From positions 426,581-490,580 of the forward strand of contig ATMD01000001.1 in the NCBI GenBank assembly GCA_001856825.1: 64,000 nt of DNA, in the 5' to 3' direction. Shown here one piece after another: positions 54,001 to 63,648 of the stretch. The notes beneath the pieces were generated by a model. The model saw only the letters and a list, made by a program, of their open reading frames with translations, made no database searches and was not told where the DNA came from. Position numbers and translations under genes: made by a program. Numbering within the stretch: the first letter of the stretch is position 1; each line of letters starts with the position of its first letter. The stretch comes from Thermoplasmatales archaeon I-plasma. GTDB taxonomy: Archaea > Thermoplasmatota > Thermoplasmata > Thermoplasmatales > GCA-001856825.

Positions 54001-56814
54001 ATTGCTTACAACAATACAACGCTTAGAATTTACTCAAGCAGCTTAATAGTAGTGAAGATTAGTTCGCCAACAACGCAAACGGTAATCGACGTTGGCGAAA
54101 GTCAAGTGGTAACTGGGACATTTTCAGGAGGAAGCGGGTCTTATGAATATGAATGGGTAACTCAGACATCGCCTGCACTTTCCCCCCCTACTTCTGGTTT
54201 TACAGTTGGTTCATCACCGCAGAGTTATAATTTTGTCCCATCTTCTCCCGGAACCTATTACATCTATCTATATGTAAAAGATACAATAGTTGGTGATGTC
54301 CAAGGAAGTTATGCAGAGGTTACCGTCAATAATGACTTAACTCAATCATCCATAACAGTAAGTCCCACTTCGACAACGACTGGTAGCCCAGTTACGGCTT
54401 CAGTGTCCCCGAAATACGGGACACCTCCATTCAAGTACACTTGGACAGTTACGCTGATTAATGGGGGGTCTGCAACAGGGGATTACTCAACATCGGGCAA
54501 TCAAATCATCTTCAGTAATTCAGGAAATTATACAGTTAAGGTAACAGTAAGTGATTCCTTTTCTTCAGCTACCTCCACCAGCTACAACATATTTGTTTCA
54601 GCTGTGATTAGCCTCACTGCCTCAATATCAACCTATCCAAGCGCAGGTATAACGGCTATTGACATTAAGCACGCGTTGGAGTTTGAAGCCAACGTGGCCG
54701 GCGGTTCAGGGACTATAAGCTATTCCTGGGGATTGAGCGGGTTATCGGGCTCTGTTAGTACGTCAAGTACCTATACATTAAACGCCACAACACCCGGTCT
54801 TTATATAATCTACCTAAACGTCACCGAGGGGACGTCTCACACATCCGCAGCACCCATTACTGTGATTGTTAATCCCCTCCCAACAGCCTCATTCGGTGGA
54901 AGCACAACGGTGACGGTAGATGTTGGCCAGACAATAAATGCAGTTGTAGTTGGTGGCACTCCACGAAATGCGACTTCACCGTACACATACTCATGGACCG
55001 TCACCCTCTATCCCTCAGGAGGATCTGCTGTTAATGATTATAGGATTTCCGGCTCTTCAATAACTTTCACCAATACAGGAAATTATACTGTAGACTTCAG
55101 TGCCACTGATTCTGATAATGCAGTTGCATCGATTTCTGCTCAATTTGTTGTAAATAGCCCACTATCAAGCACGCTATCTCTTGTCAATCCTATATCATCA
55201 ATTATAGATAGAGGTAATTCGACTGTCCTTAACGTTTCAATTACAGGAGGCTCTGGTTTTTTCTCCTACCAATGGTATGAGCAAATGCCTGATAGTAGTT
55301 CCTTCGTCCTTATATTAGGTGCGCATAATTCAACTTATGACTTTATTACGTCTAACCTTACGACTCCCGGAATCTATCTCTTCTATGTAAACGTAACCGA
55401 TCTTAAGACTGACCCAGCCTATGTGCATTCCAATATAATTAGCGTTACTGTTCTTTCCAAAATCGTATATACGGTAACGTTCTCAGAAGCTGGTCTCCCG
55501 AGTGGTACAGATTGGTTTGTAAATATCACGAATGGTCTTTCACGTTCATCCAATACTAGCAAAATATCATTCCTTGAACCTAACGGTACATACTCCTACT
55601 CTATATCTACAGAAAACAAGTCTTATAGGGCGCAGCTTGGTACCACATTAACATTCACCGTCAGCGGTTTGGGAATTTCTCAATTCGTTGTATTCCTTCC
55701 TGTGGTCTACTCCGTGACTTTCTCAGAGTATGGCTTAACAAATGGTTCAAGGTGGTTTGTCAATCTAACAAATGGTCAGTCCTTTTCGTCCACTCTCAGT
55801 GCCATATCGTTCTCCGAGACAAATGGAACATACCACTACGATATAGTATCATCTAACAAAGAGTACAAACCTGACCAACCTTCATCTGCTTTCATAGTTT
55901 CAGGCAGTTCGGTTTCACAGCAAGTAAATTTTGAGGAGGTAACTTATTCTATTACTTTCTCTGTATCAAACCTCACAACAGGCGTCAGGTGGTTTGTCAA
56001 CCTTACAAATGGCCAATCTTTTAACTCCTCAAAGTCTTCTCTTATTTTTTCCGAGCCTAATGGGACGTACTCTTACTACATAGGAACAACTGATAAGATA
56101 TTCTATGCAAAGGGTGGATCATTTTTAATTAATGGGTCTTCAAGGTCAATAGAAGTTGCATTCCTTCCATATCTCTACAATATCTCTTTCGTGGAAAGCG
56201 GTCTTCCTCAGGGGATGAAGTGGAATGTTACCCTTAATGTTCCCGGAGGCATTCTGACAAAATCGTCAACAGGTAATATATTCTTCAACGAAGTTAATGG
56301 AACGTACAACTTTACAATTGGTTCCATACAAGGGTTCTCGACACCTAATTATGAAATAACAATCGTGATTAATGGGTCTCCTTTCAGAAGTAACGTTGTA
56401 TGGAGTCCTGTCACTTATCCAGTTACAATAGTGGAAACAGGACTGGCCTCTGGTGAAACATGGTCTGTGACGCTTACTACTATGGTGAATGGGCAGGAGA
56501 AGGTCTATACTCTTAATTCAACATCAAATACCATTACATTCAACGTTACAAACGGTTCATATTCTTACACAGTATCTCTTCCGCAAGGTTACGAAGGGTC
56601 GCCAGTTAAGTCAACAATTTCAGTTGTAGGCAGCGCTGTAACAACAAAACTTATGGTATCTGCTATTCCAAATTATTTCCTAATATGGCTAGTTACTGGT
56701 ATAGCAGCTATATTGGTAGCCATTATCTTATTCTATATCTTTGCCGGGAGGAGGAGCCTATTCAAGAGGGAAGGTAGATTTCTGAAGTCAGACCGCAAGA
56801 AGATAAGGAAGTGA
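47699..56814 (+). CDS. Giant Ig/PKD-repeat surface protein, C-terminal part (frameshifted)
   Basis: This continues the preceding gene in the original frame after the extra G. The open frame extends back to a GTG at 47635, but codons before about 47699 are out of frame with the repeat. About 2,570 residues of further Ig/PKD-like domains, several of them exact copies, are followed from about 55455 by five FxExGLxxGTxWxV repeats. One membrane helix (LVTGIAAILVAIILFYIF) and the basic tail RRSLFKREGRFLKSDRKKIRK end the protein, so it is anchored with the bulk outside. If the indel is real, this part has no signal peptide and the gene is broken. If it is a sequencing error, there is one protein of about 4,620 aa. 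Confidence 0.8.
48141..48630 (+). repeat. Intragenic repeat copy 3 (partial A plus B)
   Basis: This 490-nt copy begins within block A (ATCAGTCACAATAG) and stops within block B (CATCTGGAGCA). No mismatch to the other copies was seen. Confidence 0.85.
49249..50055 (+). repeat. Intragenic repeat copy 4 (A+B plus extension Y)
   Basis: This 807-nt copy is identical by eye to copy 2 apart from copy 2's extra G, and it serves as the in-frame reference for the frameshift. Confidence 0.85.
50371..50760 (+). repeat. Intragenic repeat copy 5 (B plus extension X)
   Basis: This 390-nt copy of block B with extension X is identical by eye to the second part of copy 1. Confidence 0.82.
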
Positions 56815-56950
56815 TGACCTATGCCGGTAATTACATACGCCTTAGAATATGGTCCAATGGCTAAAACAACAAATTTTCGACCATTTAACGGAAATGTATC
56901 AACATTTGACGGAAGATTCACGGCATTACCGGAAATAATTATTAAATACG

Positions 56951-56961
56951 AAAATATAATT
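56951..56961 (+). promoter_or_regulatory. TATA box for the 860-aa surface protein gene
   Basis: AAAATATAATT is centred about 23 nt upstream of the ATG at 56979, so this gene has its own promoter. Confidence 0.5.
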
Positions 56962-56978
56962 AGTCTCCAAATATTATC

Positions 56979-59561
56979 ATGTTGATGAAAACTGGCCCTA
57001 GAAGGAGTTTTACTTATTTTGTCATAATAACTGTTGCATTGGTTCTTCTTTCTAGTTTTTCATCTTCGTTAGTTTCGGGGAATGAGCTCAGGCTGGGTGG
57101 CCATGAGGGGCAATATTCTTCATCTGTTTCCTCCTTACCAGATCATAATGAAAATCTTGTTGCCTCTGAAACAACATCTTCCTTATCCGTCGTAATTTCT
57201 CCAAACAGTTCAGTTATTGACGTTGGGCAGTCTGTTGCCATAAAAGTTGTAAATCCATCCTCAAATTATACGTACCTCTGGTACGTCAATCAGGTAGCCC
57301 AGATCCCTGACCAACCTAAATTCAACTTCACCCCTTCTGCATCAGGTACTTACGATATATATGTTAATGTTACAAACAGTACAGAACATGCAAATTCGAA
57401 CACCGTGACGGTAACTGTGTATGCTGCCCTTTCAGTTACCATTTCACCAGGGTCAGAAAGGGTATATGTCGGTCAGACTGTTAATTTTAAGGCAACCGTG
57501 ACAGGAGGGACAGGGAAATTCAACTACCAATGGTACCTTAACGGTACAAAAACATCTGCTGTAGCATCCTCATATAATTTCACACCCGCTGGAAATGCAA
57601 CTTATTACATTTACGTGATTGTGAATGATAACGGCACTAAAAATGGGGTTCCGTCACCTCCTACAGCTCAATCAAGTACAACCCAGTTAATAGCATTCTT
57701 AAAGACCTACCAGGTTTCGTTTGAGGAAACGGGCTTACCTACGGGAACGAGATGGTATATCAACCTTACAAACGGTCAGAGCCATTCAGCAATACTTTCT
57801 GTTGAGCAGTTTAACGAAACTAACGGAACTTATTACTTTTATGTTGCTTCAGGAAATAAGATTTATTCACCCAGCCCCTCATCAGGCACATTCCTTGTAA
57901 ATGGGAATCCTGTAACAATTCTAATCACATTTACTCCAGTTCTCTATCAAGTTACTTTTAATGAAACGGGGTTACCGCCAAATACGTTATGGTTCGTTAA
58001 TATTTCGGGCTATTCACCGCTATCTTCCAATTCGTCAGAAATAAAGTCTTCTTTGTCAAATGGTACCTACACCTTCTCCGTCTCCACTGTAAACAAAGAG
58101 TATTTTCCAACTCCTTTTTCAGGGTCATTCAGGCTAAATGGTAAATCCAATACAATTAACATAGAATTCTCTTTATATACTTACACGGTTGAATTTTCTG
58201 AGTCTGGGCTGCCTTTAAACACCGAATGGTTCTTGTCAATAACTGGAGTACCACCTGCCTATATAACTAACGTGTCAAGCAGTTCGTTTTCACAGGTTAT
58301 TTCCGTAAACCTACCAAATGGCACATATAGTTATAGATTGTCAAGTGGAATACAGACTTATGGTCCATACCCAGCTTCTGGGAACCTGACAGTTTCAGGA
58401 ACTCCCGTTTCCATAGCAGTTGCGTTCTTACGTCTTTACCAGATAACGTTTGTAGAAGTAGGGCTCCCGATTCCTTCTCCGAATATAAAGTGGTTCCTTA
58501 ATATATCTGACCCACAAAGTTTCAACTCTTCAACAAACACAATCTCTTTCTGGGTACCCAATCAAACTTATTCATATTACGTTGCAACTAATGACAGGTG
58601 GTATATTCCGTCAAACTCTACAAAATCAGGATCTATAACCGTAAGTGGATCTTCTGTTACCGGGCCGGAAATCATTTTCAATGAACTTCTAAACGTCAGT
58701 TTTCTGCAGCAAAGACTTCCGACTGGAAATACGTGGTACGTCAACATCACAGGTGGGGGAAATTATCACTCATCCAATGGAACTATAACATTTATGGAAA
58801 TAAACGGGACATACTCATATAATGTTTCTTCCGGAAACAAGTTGTATCGTCCTATTCCATACAGTGGGTCATTTGTTCCTAACAAGACAGCATTTCCAAT
58901 ACGTATCACGTTTATTCTTGTTACATACACCATTACGTTTTCAGAAACTGGCCTTACAAACGGTACCTTCTGGTCTGTTTCCGTGAATAATGATACCAAG
59001 ATTTCTACGAATGGAACGATTATCTACAGACTCAGCAATGGTAGCTTTGAATATTCCATACAGCCCATTCCAGGGTTCTCTACTGATACCTACGCAGGCA
59101 ATTTAACTGTAAATGGCAGTTCATTCGTTGAATCCATTTCCTGGACGATAGTAACTTATTTTATCAATATAACACAATCTGGACTGACAGCTGGGAAGAG
59201 GTGGTCCGCGACCCTCCAAGGGAAAACTTTCAATGGAATTCCAGTAGCCGTAACCCTTAATTCCACGAGTAACAGCATTGTTTTCAAAGAACCTAATGGA
59301 ACGTACAATTACACCATAAATGCACCATTTGGATACACCGGTACACATATGACAGGCAAAGTAATAATAAATGGAAAATCAGCAGCTGCCGTTGCCGCCC
59401 TTGTTCCTCCAAATTTCACGCTGATTGGAATTGTTGGCGCCGTAGCAGTTGCTCTCCTTGCTGTAGCGTTAATGCTCATGATAAGACGGGAAAACAGAAG
59501 TTTCTTCGTGAGGGAGGGAAGGTATGTCAAGAAGGGGAAATACCTAAAATACAAAAAATAG
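56979..59561 (+). CDS. Anchored surface protein with Ig-like domains and FxESGL repeats
   Basis: This 860-aa protein is a small paralogue of the giant protein before it. A signal helix (TYFVIITVALVLLSSFSSSLVSG) is followed by two Ig-like domains (about residues 68-240), then seven FxExGLxxGTxWxV repeats of about 75 residues. One membrane helix (GIVGAVAVALLAVALMLMI) and the tail RRENRSFFVREGRYVKKGKYLKYKK complete it. The tail shares the F-x-REGR-(F/Y) motif with the giant protein. Sequons are abundant. Repeats 2 and 3 (VNISGYSP and LSITGVPP) have shortened loops. The role is probably in the cell envelope or in adhesion. No enzymatic motif was seen. Confidence 0.85.
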   Translation: MLMKTGPRRSFTYFVIITVALVLLSSFSSSLVSGNELRLGGHEGQYSSSVSSLPDHNENLVASETTSSLSVVISPNSSVIDVGQSVAIKVVNPSSNYTYLWYVNQVAQIPDQPKFNFTPSASGTYDIYVNVTNSTEHANSNTVTVTVYAALSVTISPGSERVYVGQTVNFKATVTGGTGKFNYQWYLNGTKTSAVASSYNFTPAGNATYYIYVIVNDNGTKNGVPSPPTAQSSTTQLIAFLKTYQVSFEETGLPTGTRWYINLTNGQSHSAILSVEQFNETNGTYYFYVASGNKIYSPSPSSGTFLVNGNPVTILITFTPVLYQVTFNETGLPPNTLWFVNISGYSPLSSNSSEIKSSLSNGTYTFSVSTVNKEYFPTPFSGSFRLNGKSNTINIEFSLYTYTVEFSESGLPLNTEWFLSITGVPPAYITNVSSSSFSQVISVNLPNGTYSYRLSSGIQTYGPYPASGNLTVSGTPVSIAVAFLRLYQITFVEVGLPIPSPNIKWFLNISDPQSFNSSTNTISFWVPNQTYSYYVATNDRWYIPSNSTKSGSITVSGSSVTGPEIIFNELLNVSFLQQRLPTGNTWYVNITGGGNYHSSNGTITFMEINGTYSYNVSSGNKLYRPIPYSGSFVPNKTAFPIRITFILVTYTITFSETGLTNGTFWSVSVNNDTKISTNGTIIYRLSNGSFEYSIQPIPGFSTDTYAGNLTVNGSSFVESISWTIVTYFINITQSGLTAGKRWSATLQGKTFNGIPVAVTLNSTSNSIVFKEPNGTYNYTINAPFGYTGTHMTGKVIINGKSAAAVAALVPPNFTLIGIVGAVAVALLAVALMLMIRRENRSFFVREGRYVKKGKYLKYKK

Positions 59562-59613
59562 CTTCATAAACAGGGAATGTTAGCTTCTCGGTACTACATT
59601 TTTTGATTGTAAC

Positions 59614-60696
59614 CTATATTTCTTCAACTTTCTTGAAAAATGAACTACTGCTTTGCCTAGGTTCTGTTTCAGCTTGGGAAGAAACGATCCCTTTTGTGGT
59701 AATTTTGAAGTAGAATGGATATGGATTGTATGAGCCTCCCCTCATCTTGACAATTGTAGCCTTCCTTATGCCTGAAGTTGGATCATCAACTTCAAGCTTT
59801 ATGACGCCAGATACGAAATACTCTTCTATTCCATACATGCTCAGGTCGCTCTTCATTACGGGGCTGGTTACAATCAGGTACGTGTCTGGAATGGCAAGAT
59901 TCATTATGAATTGGTTGACGAAGTCGTCATTTTCCACAATCATTGGCGTTATTGGGTCAATTGAGAGTCTCGATATTCTTGATTCCGCAACTATTCTTTT
60001 TATTTCTCCTGTCAGTTTTGAAATATATCTTTCCCTGCTTTTCAAGCTCTCTAGGACGCCTTCCTTGAGTTCCCTTATCCTATCTGACAGTTCTATTACT
60101 TCTATCATTCCTTCTTTATAATATTCTTCGAATCCAAACGTGAATGTTTTGGCGTTTGCAATGTATTCAGAGCCCCTCGTATCTGTAAGTATAATTGCCC
60201 CTCTTTCTCCTATCCTTGCTCCCTCTACAAGAAATTGTGTACATGTGGTGGTCTTCCCTACGCCCGTTTTCCCTGATATCATGTAGACATTCCCCCTCCT
60301 CATTGCACCGCCAAGCGACTCATCAAGTTCTTTAACGCCGAATACAGCCGATTTTGATTTTGTCTTACTTCGTTGGTCTATCGTGACTATGTTGTACATG
60401 TGCACAAGGTTTGTTTCTGTCTGATCAAGGTCCTTGTCCACCACGAGTGCTTTTAATGAAATACCACAATCTCCTGCTATGGCATTGAATTTCATTATGT
60501 CGCTTACAAGATCGTCAGAAATACCCTTTAAAACAGCAACTTTTACATTCTCATCTTTCTTTGATGTTACTACAAGGTCGAACTTGTGTACAGCGCCGGA
60601 TTTGCCAGTTAACTTAGCGTCCGCAGCCCACGTAAACTCGTTATCTAGCTCAAATTCTTCTGCTACCCTTTGAACATTTATAGATTCAACTGGCAT
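59614..60696 (-). CDS. KaiC/RAD55-like ATPase with an N-terminal degenerate nuclease-like domain
   Basis: This 360-aa cytoplasmic protein has two domains. Residues about 1-108 (KLTGKSGAVHKFDLVVTSK...VKVAVLKGIS...LKALVVDKDL) look like a restriction-endonuclease/Mrr-type fold, with G-x2-G-x-x-H-x2-D kept and the acidic-x-K motif lost. Residues about 115-335 form a RecA/KaiC-type ATPase with Walker A GKTGVGKT (142-149), a preceding KELDESLGGAMRRGNVY segment typical of KaiC-like proteins, and Walker B LSIDPITPM. The catalytic glutamate after Walker A is not obvious. Single KaiC domains in archaea often act as regulators. The function here is unknown. It lies next to a pair of paralogues transcribed from a common region. 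Confidence 0.8.
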   Translation of the reverse strand: MPVESINVQRVAEEFELDNEFTWAADAKLTGKSGAVHKFDLVVTSKKDENVKVAVLKGISDDLVSDIMKFNAIAGDCGISLKALVVDKDLDQTETNLVHMYNIVTIDQRSKTKSKSAVFGVKELDESLGGAMRRGNVYMISGKTGVGKTTTCTQFLVEGARIGERGAIILTDTRGSEYIANAKTFTFGFEEYYKEGMIEVIELSDRIRELKEGVLESLKSRERYISKLTGEIKRIVAESRISRLSIDPITPMIVENDDFVNQFIMNLAIPDTYLIVTSPVMKSDLSMYGIEEYFVSGVIKLEVDDPTSGIRKATIVKMRGGSYNPYPFYFKITTKGIVSSQAETEPRQSSSSFFKKVEEI

Positions 60697-60840
60697 TACG
60701 TAATAGGAAAGGTTTTAGCAGATTTAATCCTTTCTCTATCCAAGCAATGCAAATATGTTAAAATTAGGCTATTTGACTTAAAAGATTTTAGTTTAAGCTG
60801 CGTTCAAATTATCTGAATTCCCTGGAATCTCCTGTGTTGT

Positions 60841-61701
60841 CTAAATTATGTGAAATTCTGATAGCTTCGTCTGGTCCTCACCATAATTTTCGATATTTTC
60901 CACTCTGAAATCATTCTGGTTCTCTAAGGATTCATACAGTCTTACCAGAAATGACTTAAGCAGGCAGCTTGGAACGTGAACAATGACCTTAACCCGATCA
61001 TTTTCATGAAGTTCTATGTACGAAGCTAGAGGGATATGGTCTTTGTAGACGCTTTCTATTAAAGCAGACGTTGGTTCTGTCGAGAAGTCGTACCTTTTTA
61101 TGTAATTAGCGTCCTGAAGACTGTATAAAATGCCTTCCAGCGGGGCCTTGGACTTTGCCTTCCACTCTGCTATGAACTGTTGAGTGCCCGTCTTCGAGAA
61201 GCTAAACGAGACTGCAGATAATGGGATTCGTCTGCTTATTTGATTAAGAACTTCAACAATTCCTCTGGATTTAGTCATCTGAATTTCTTCAAGCTGGTCG
61301 TTAAGCGAAACTATCTTCCTGATAAGCTTTCCCACGCTCGAAAGATCGGATGAGTGAAATCTGAAACTTAGGAAAATATTCTTCCCTTTGACGTAGACCT
61401 CAGCATCGGCAAGAGTTGGGACGAGCTGAGAATTTTCTGCTAATGACCTTATGACCGCACTATCGATCCTTTCGGTTATTTCAATTACATTTCCTATAAT
61501 AATTGGGTCAAAACTTGCAAATAGGGTTCTTTCGTTTGCAGAAATATTGTCCAGGAAAAAGGTTACGTGAATTTCCCCGTGGTTCATGAAAACATTTATT
61601 GGTACAGGATTATCCTTCACAATTGTAGAAAGTACATAGCTGTCTACGGGTGTAGCTATAGTTAGAACCATATCGAGTCTTTTGTCAATGGGTTGAACCA
61701 T
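60841..61701 (-). CDS. Protein of unknown function, paralogue of the divergent neighbour
   Basis: This is a soluble 286-aa protein with alternating strands and helices, no membrane segment and no recognised family. The middle segment GKNIFLSFRFHSSDLSSVGKLIRKI corresponds to NGDLTVIFRFHHDSISEISNQLVKT in the divergently transcribed gene at 61793. The C-terminal VKVIVHVPSCLLKSFLVRLYESL corresponds to RIIVFVNKYDAMKHICCVFLL there. The two are therefore paralogues. It lies between that gene and the KaiC-like ATPase gene. A leaderless start is supported by a TATA box 25 nt upstream. Confidence 0.72.
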   Translation of the reverse strand: MVQPIDKRLDMVLTIATPVDSYVLSTIVKDNPVPINVFMNHGEIHVTFFLDNISANERTLFASFDPIIIGNVIEITERIDSAVIRSLAENSQLVPTLADAEVYVKGKNIFLSFRFHSSDLSSVGKLIRKIVSLNDQLEEIQMTKSRGIVEVLNQISRRIPLSAVSFSFSKTGTQQFIAEWKAKSKAPLEGILYSLQDANYIKRYDFSTEPTSALIESVYKDHIPLASYIELHENDRVKVIVHVPSCLLKSFLVRLYESLENQNDFRVENIENYGEDQTKLSEFHII

Positions 61702-61720
61702 CTAGACCTCTAAACCTTTC

Positions 61721-61730
61721 TTAATAATTA
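61721..61730 (-). promoter_or_regulatory. TATA box for the minus-strand paralogue
   Basis: TAATTATTAA on the minus strand is centred about 25 nt upstream of the ATG at 61701. Confidence 0.55.
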
Positions 61731-61760
61731 ATCATTTTCATTTGATGGACGAAAATCAAT

Positions 61761-61771
61761 AAGTTTTAATT
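61761..61771 (+). promoter_or_regulatory. TATA box for the plus-strand paralogue
   Basis: AAGTTTTAATT is centred about 26 nt upstream of the ATG at 61793. The two divergent TATA boxes are about 40 bp apart. Confidence 0.55.
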
Positions 61772-61792
61772 GGAGTGAGGAATTGACTCAAG

Positions 61793-62659
61793 ATGCTCCT
61801 AGGGGAACTGGATAAGAGGCTTGATACCGAGTGTAAGATAACATTTGCCAAAAGTGACCGGGTATTCGACCTTTCCAAGGCCACAGGCCAGACATTTCAA
61901 GCGTTCCTGGGTGATAGAAGAAGCGAGAAGTTATGCCTTGTTTATATACCAAGGGATAAGCTATCTTTTGCCAGCAACTCTGTACGGTTCCTCACTCCTA
62001 CAACTGATAATGAGGGATTTATTGTAGCATCTGTTCCGATCGAGGAGTCATTATATGAACTTTTCAGTCGGCTGGAAAAGGTCTCTTCCACATCGTCTTT
62101 CGACATGACAGTGGAAAATGGCGACCTTACCGTAATTTTCAGATTTCATCACGATTCTATTTCAGAGATTTCGAACCAGCTAGTAAAGACTGAGCTCCTA
62201 AAACACTTGGTAAAGGATATCAGCATCCAGCCGGCAGGAGGTCTTAAGGACAGATGCGATAAAAAAAGTAAGGAGTTTCCTGTTCGAGTACTTGTTTACT
62301 CAATACCATTTGCAGAAATAAAAGGAAAAATTGCGAAGTCACTTTTCACTCAAGGGGCGATTGCTGAATCAGCTGCCGTTTTCACGCACGAAGTAGAGCC
62401 CAGGCTAATATTTTATGGTAAAAAGGACATTAAGACTGACCTTAAGCCAATATATAAGAATACGTCAATTTATGAACTCCCCTTTCAGTCTGTTGGTATG
62501 GAAACATTTAGCGTTCTAAATGAAATATTTAATTCGGAAGGGCTAAAGAGATTCCACGTTTTCTTCAAGAAGGAAGGGGATAAGATGAGGATTATTGTCT
62601 TCGTAAACAAATACGATGCAATGAAGCACATCTGCTGTGTCTTTTGCTTACTACAGTAA
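61793..62659 (+). CDS. Protein of unknown function, paralogue of the divergent neighbour (C-terminus frameshifted)
   Basis: This 288-aa protein is related to the gene at 60841-61701: same length, shared FRFHxDSIS-type centre and shared end. The last residues as read (CCVFCLLQ) look wrong. If the T4 run at 62642-62645 were T5, the frame would run on as CCVFLLTTVKPGVPVDL to a TAA at 62725-62727, giving about 311 aa and a better match to the paralogue. Either the gene has lost a base or the sequence has. No domain of known function was recognised. Confidence 0.68.
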   Translation: MLLGELDKRLDTECKITFAKSDRVFDLSKATGQTFQAFLGDRRSEKLCLVYIPRDKLSFASNSVRFLTPTTDNEGFIVASVPIEESLYELFSRLEKVSSTSSFDMTVENGDLTVIFRFHHDSISEISNQLVKTELLKHLVKDISIQPAGGLKDRCDKKSKEFPVRVLVYSIPFAEIKGKIAKSLFTQGAIAESAAVFTHEVEPRLIFYGKKDIKTDLKPIYKNTSIYELPFQSVGMETFSVLNEIFNSEGLKRFHVFFKKEGDKMRIIVFVNKYDAMKHICCVFCLLQ

Positions 62660-62946
62660 AGCCAGGTGTTCCTGTTGACCTGAATCTCTCAACGGATTAT
62701 TATCAAAAAGTTTGGGACGATCTCTAATTTACAAATTCAGTAAAAGGATTTTATACATCGCATTTTCAAGCGGTAAACTAGAATAATGCAGTTAATGTCA
62801 ATTTGGCCAATTTTGAGTAATATTAGTTATACAAATATATAATAATTGGCATGCTATTTACTTACTATGTTGAGTAAATTTAATTCAATTACTATGGAAT
62901 CCATCTCTCTTAATTTCTCCCTCTTTTTAATGGTTTAAATTAAGAA
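62660..62946. other. Gap after the broken paralogue
   Basis: The first 68 bp read as the displaced C-terminus of the preceding gene (stop at 62725-62727). The remainder is very AT-rich, with no ORF or RNA gene that I can support, and leads into the promoter of the acetyltransferase. Confidence 0.5.
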
Positions 62947-62955
62947 CTATTTAAG
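62947..62955 (+). promoter_or_regulatory. TATA box for the GNAT gene
   Basis: CTATTTAAG is centred 27 nt upstream of the ATG at 62978. Confidence 0.6.
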
Positions 62956-62977
62956 GTTTGAAAAAATATAGTTACGA

Positions 62978-63448
62978 ATGGTAGAATTCAATTTAATCAT
63001 GGGTACAGTCGAAGATCTCGATTTACTTGTTGCACATAGACTATTGATGTGGAAGGACATACATCCAGAATTAGCAAGTGAAATTGATGAATCTAGAGGA
63101 CTCACTAAAAACTGGATTCAATCCAAGATTCTGGAGGGCTCTTTGGTATCATTTATTGTTAGAACGACGGAGGGGTTTATAGCAGGCTCTGGATGTATTC
63201 TGGTGAAGGAAGACCAACCTAGACCTGGGAGCAATCAGCTAAAATTTCCATATCTTATGTCTATGTATACTGCACCAGAGGTTAGAAAGAAGGGAGTCGC
63301 CTCATTGATAGTTACTGAAGCTATAAGATGGAGTCGCCAAAATAATTTTGATAGAATATCGCTTCACGCCTCCAAAGAAGGGGTTCAATTGTACAAAAAA
63401 TTTGGTTTCATTCAAACTAACGAGATGAGGCTCAAGCTGGACGATTGA
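62978..63448 (+). CDS. GNAT-family N-acetyltransferase
   Basis: This is an acetyl-CoA-dependent acetyltransferase of 156 aa. The acetyl-CoA pyrophosphate-binding motif A is VRKKGVASLIVTEAIRWSRQ (R/Q-x2-G-x-A/G pattern), preceded by the strand LMSMYTAPE. Motif B covers ISLHASKEGVQLYKKFGF, with the usual tyrosine and GF ending. The acceptor substrate cannot be predicted. The gene is monocistronic with a leaderless promoter. Confidence 0.88.
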   Translation: MVEFNLIMGTVEDLDLLVAHRLLMWKDIHPELASEIDESRGLTKNWIQSKILEGSLVSFIVRTTEGFIAGSGCILVKEDQPRPGSNQLKFPYLMSMYTAPEVRKKGVASLIVTEAIRWSRQNNFDRISLHASKEGVQLYKKFGFIQTNEMRLKLDD

Positions 63449-63648
63449 TTTTTAACTTAGAAATTTGGTTTACTTATAGAAAATATTGATAACAAGGTTA
63501 AGATAACGGAATTTTAATTGCTGAGTTAATTGAGTTACGCTATTTTGGATATTTATTAAAGTCTAAGCCTTAACTTAAAGGGAAATGTAGCAGTAGAGCC
63601 TTTTTTATCCCTTGAGAACCTATCCATGCAATAATTTAGGTGAAGTAA

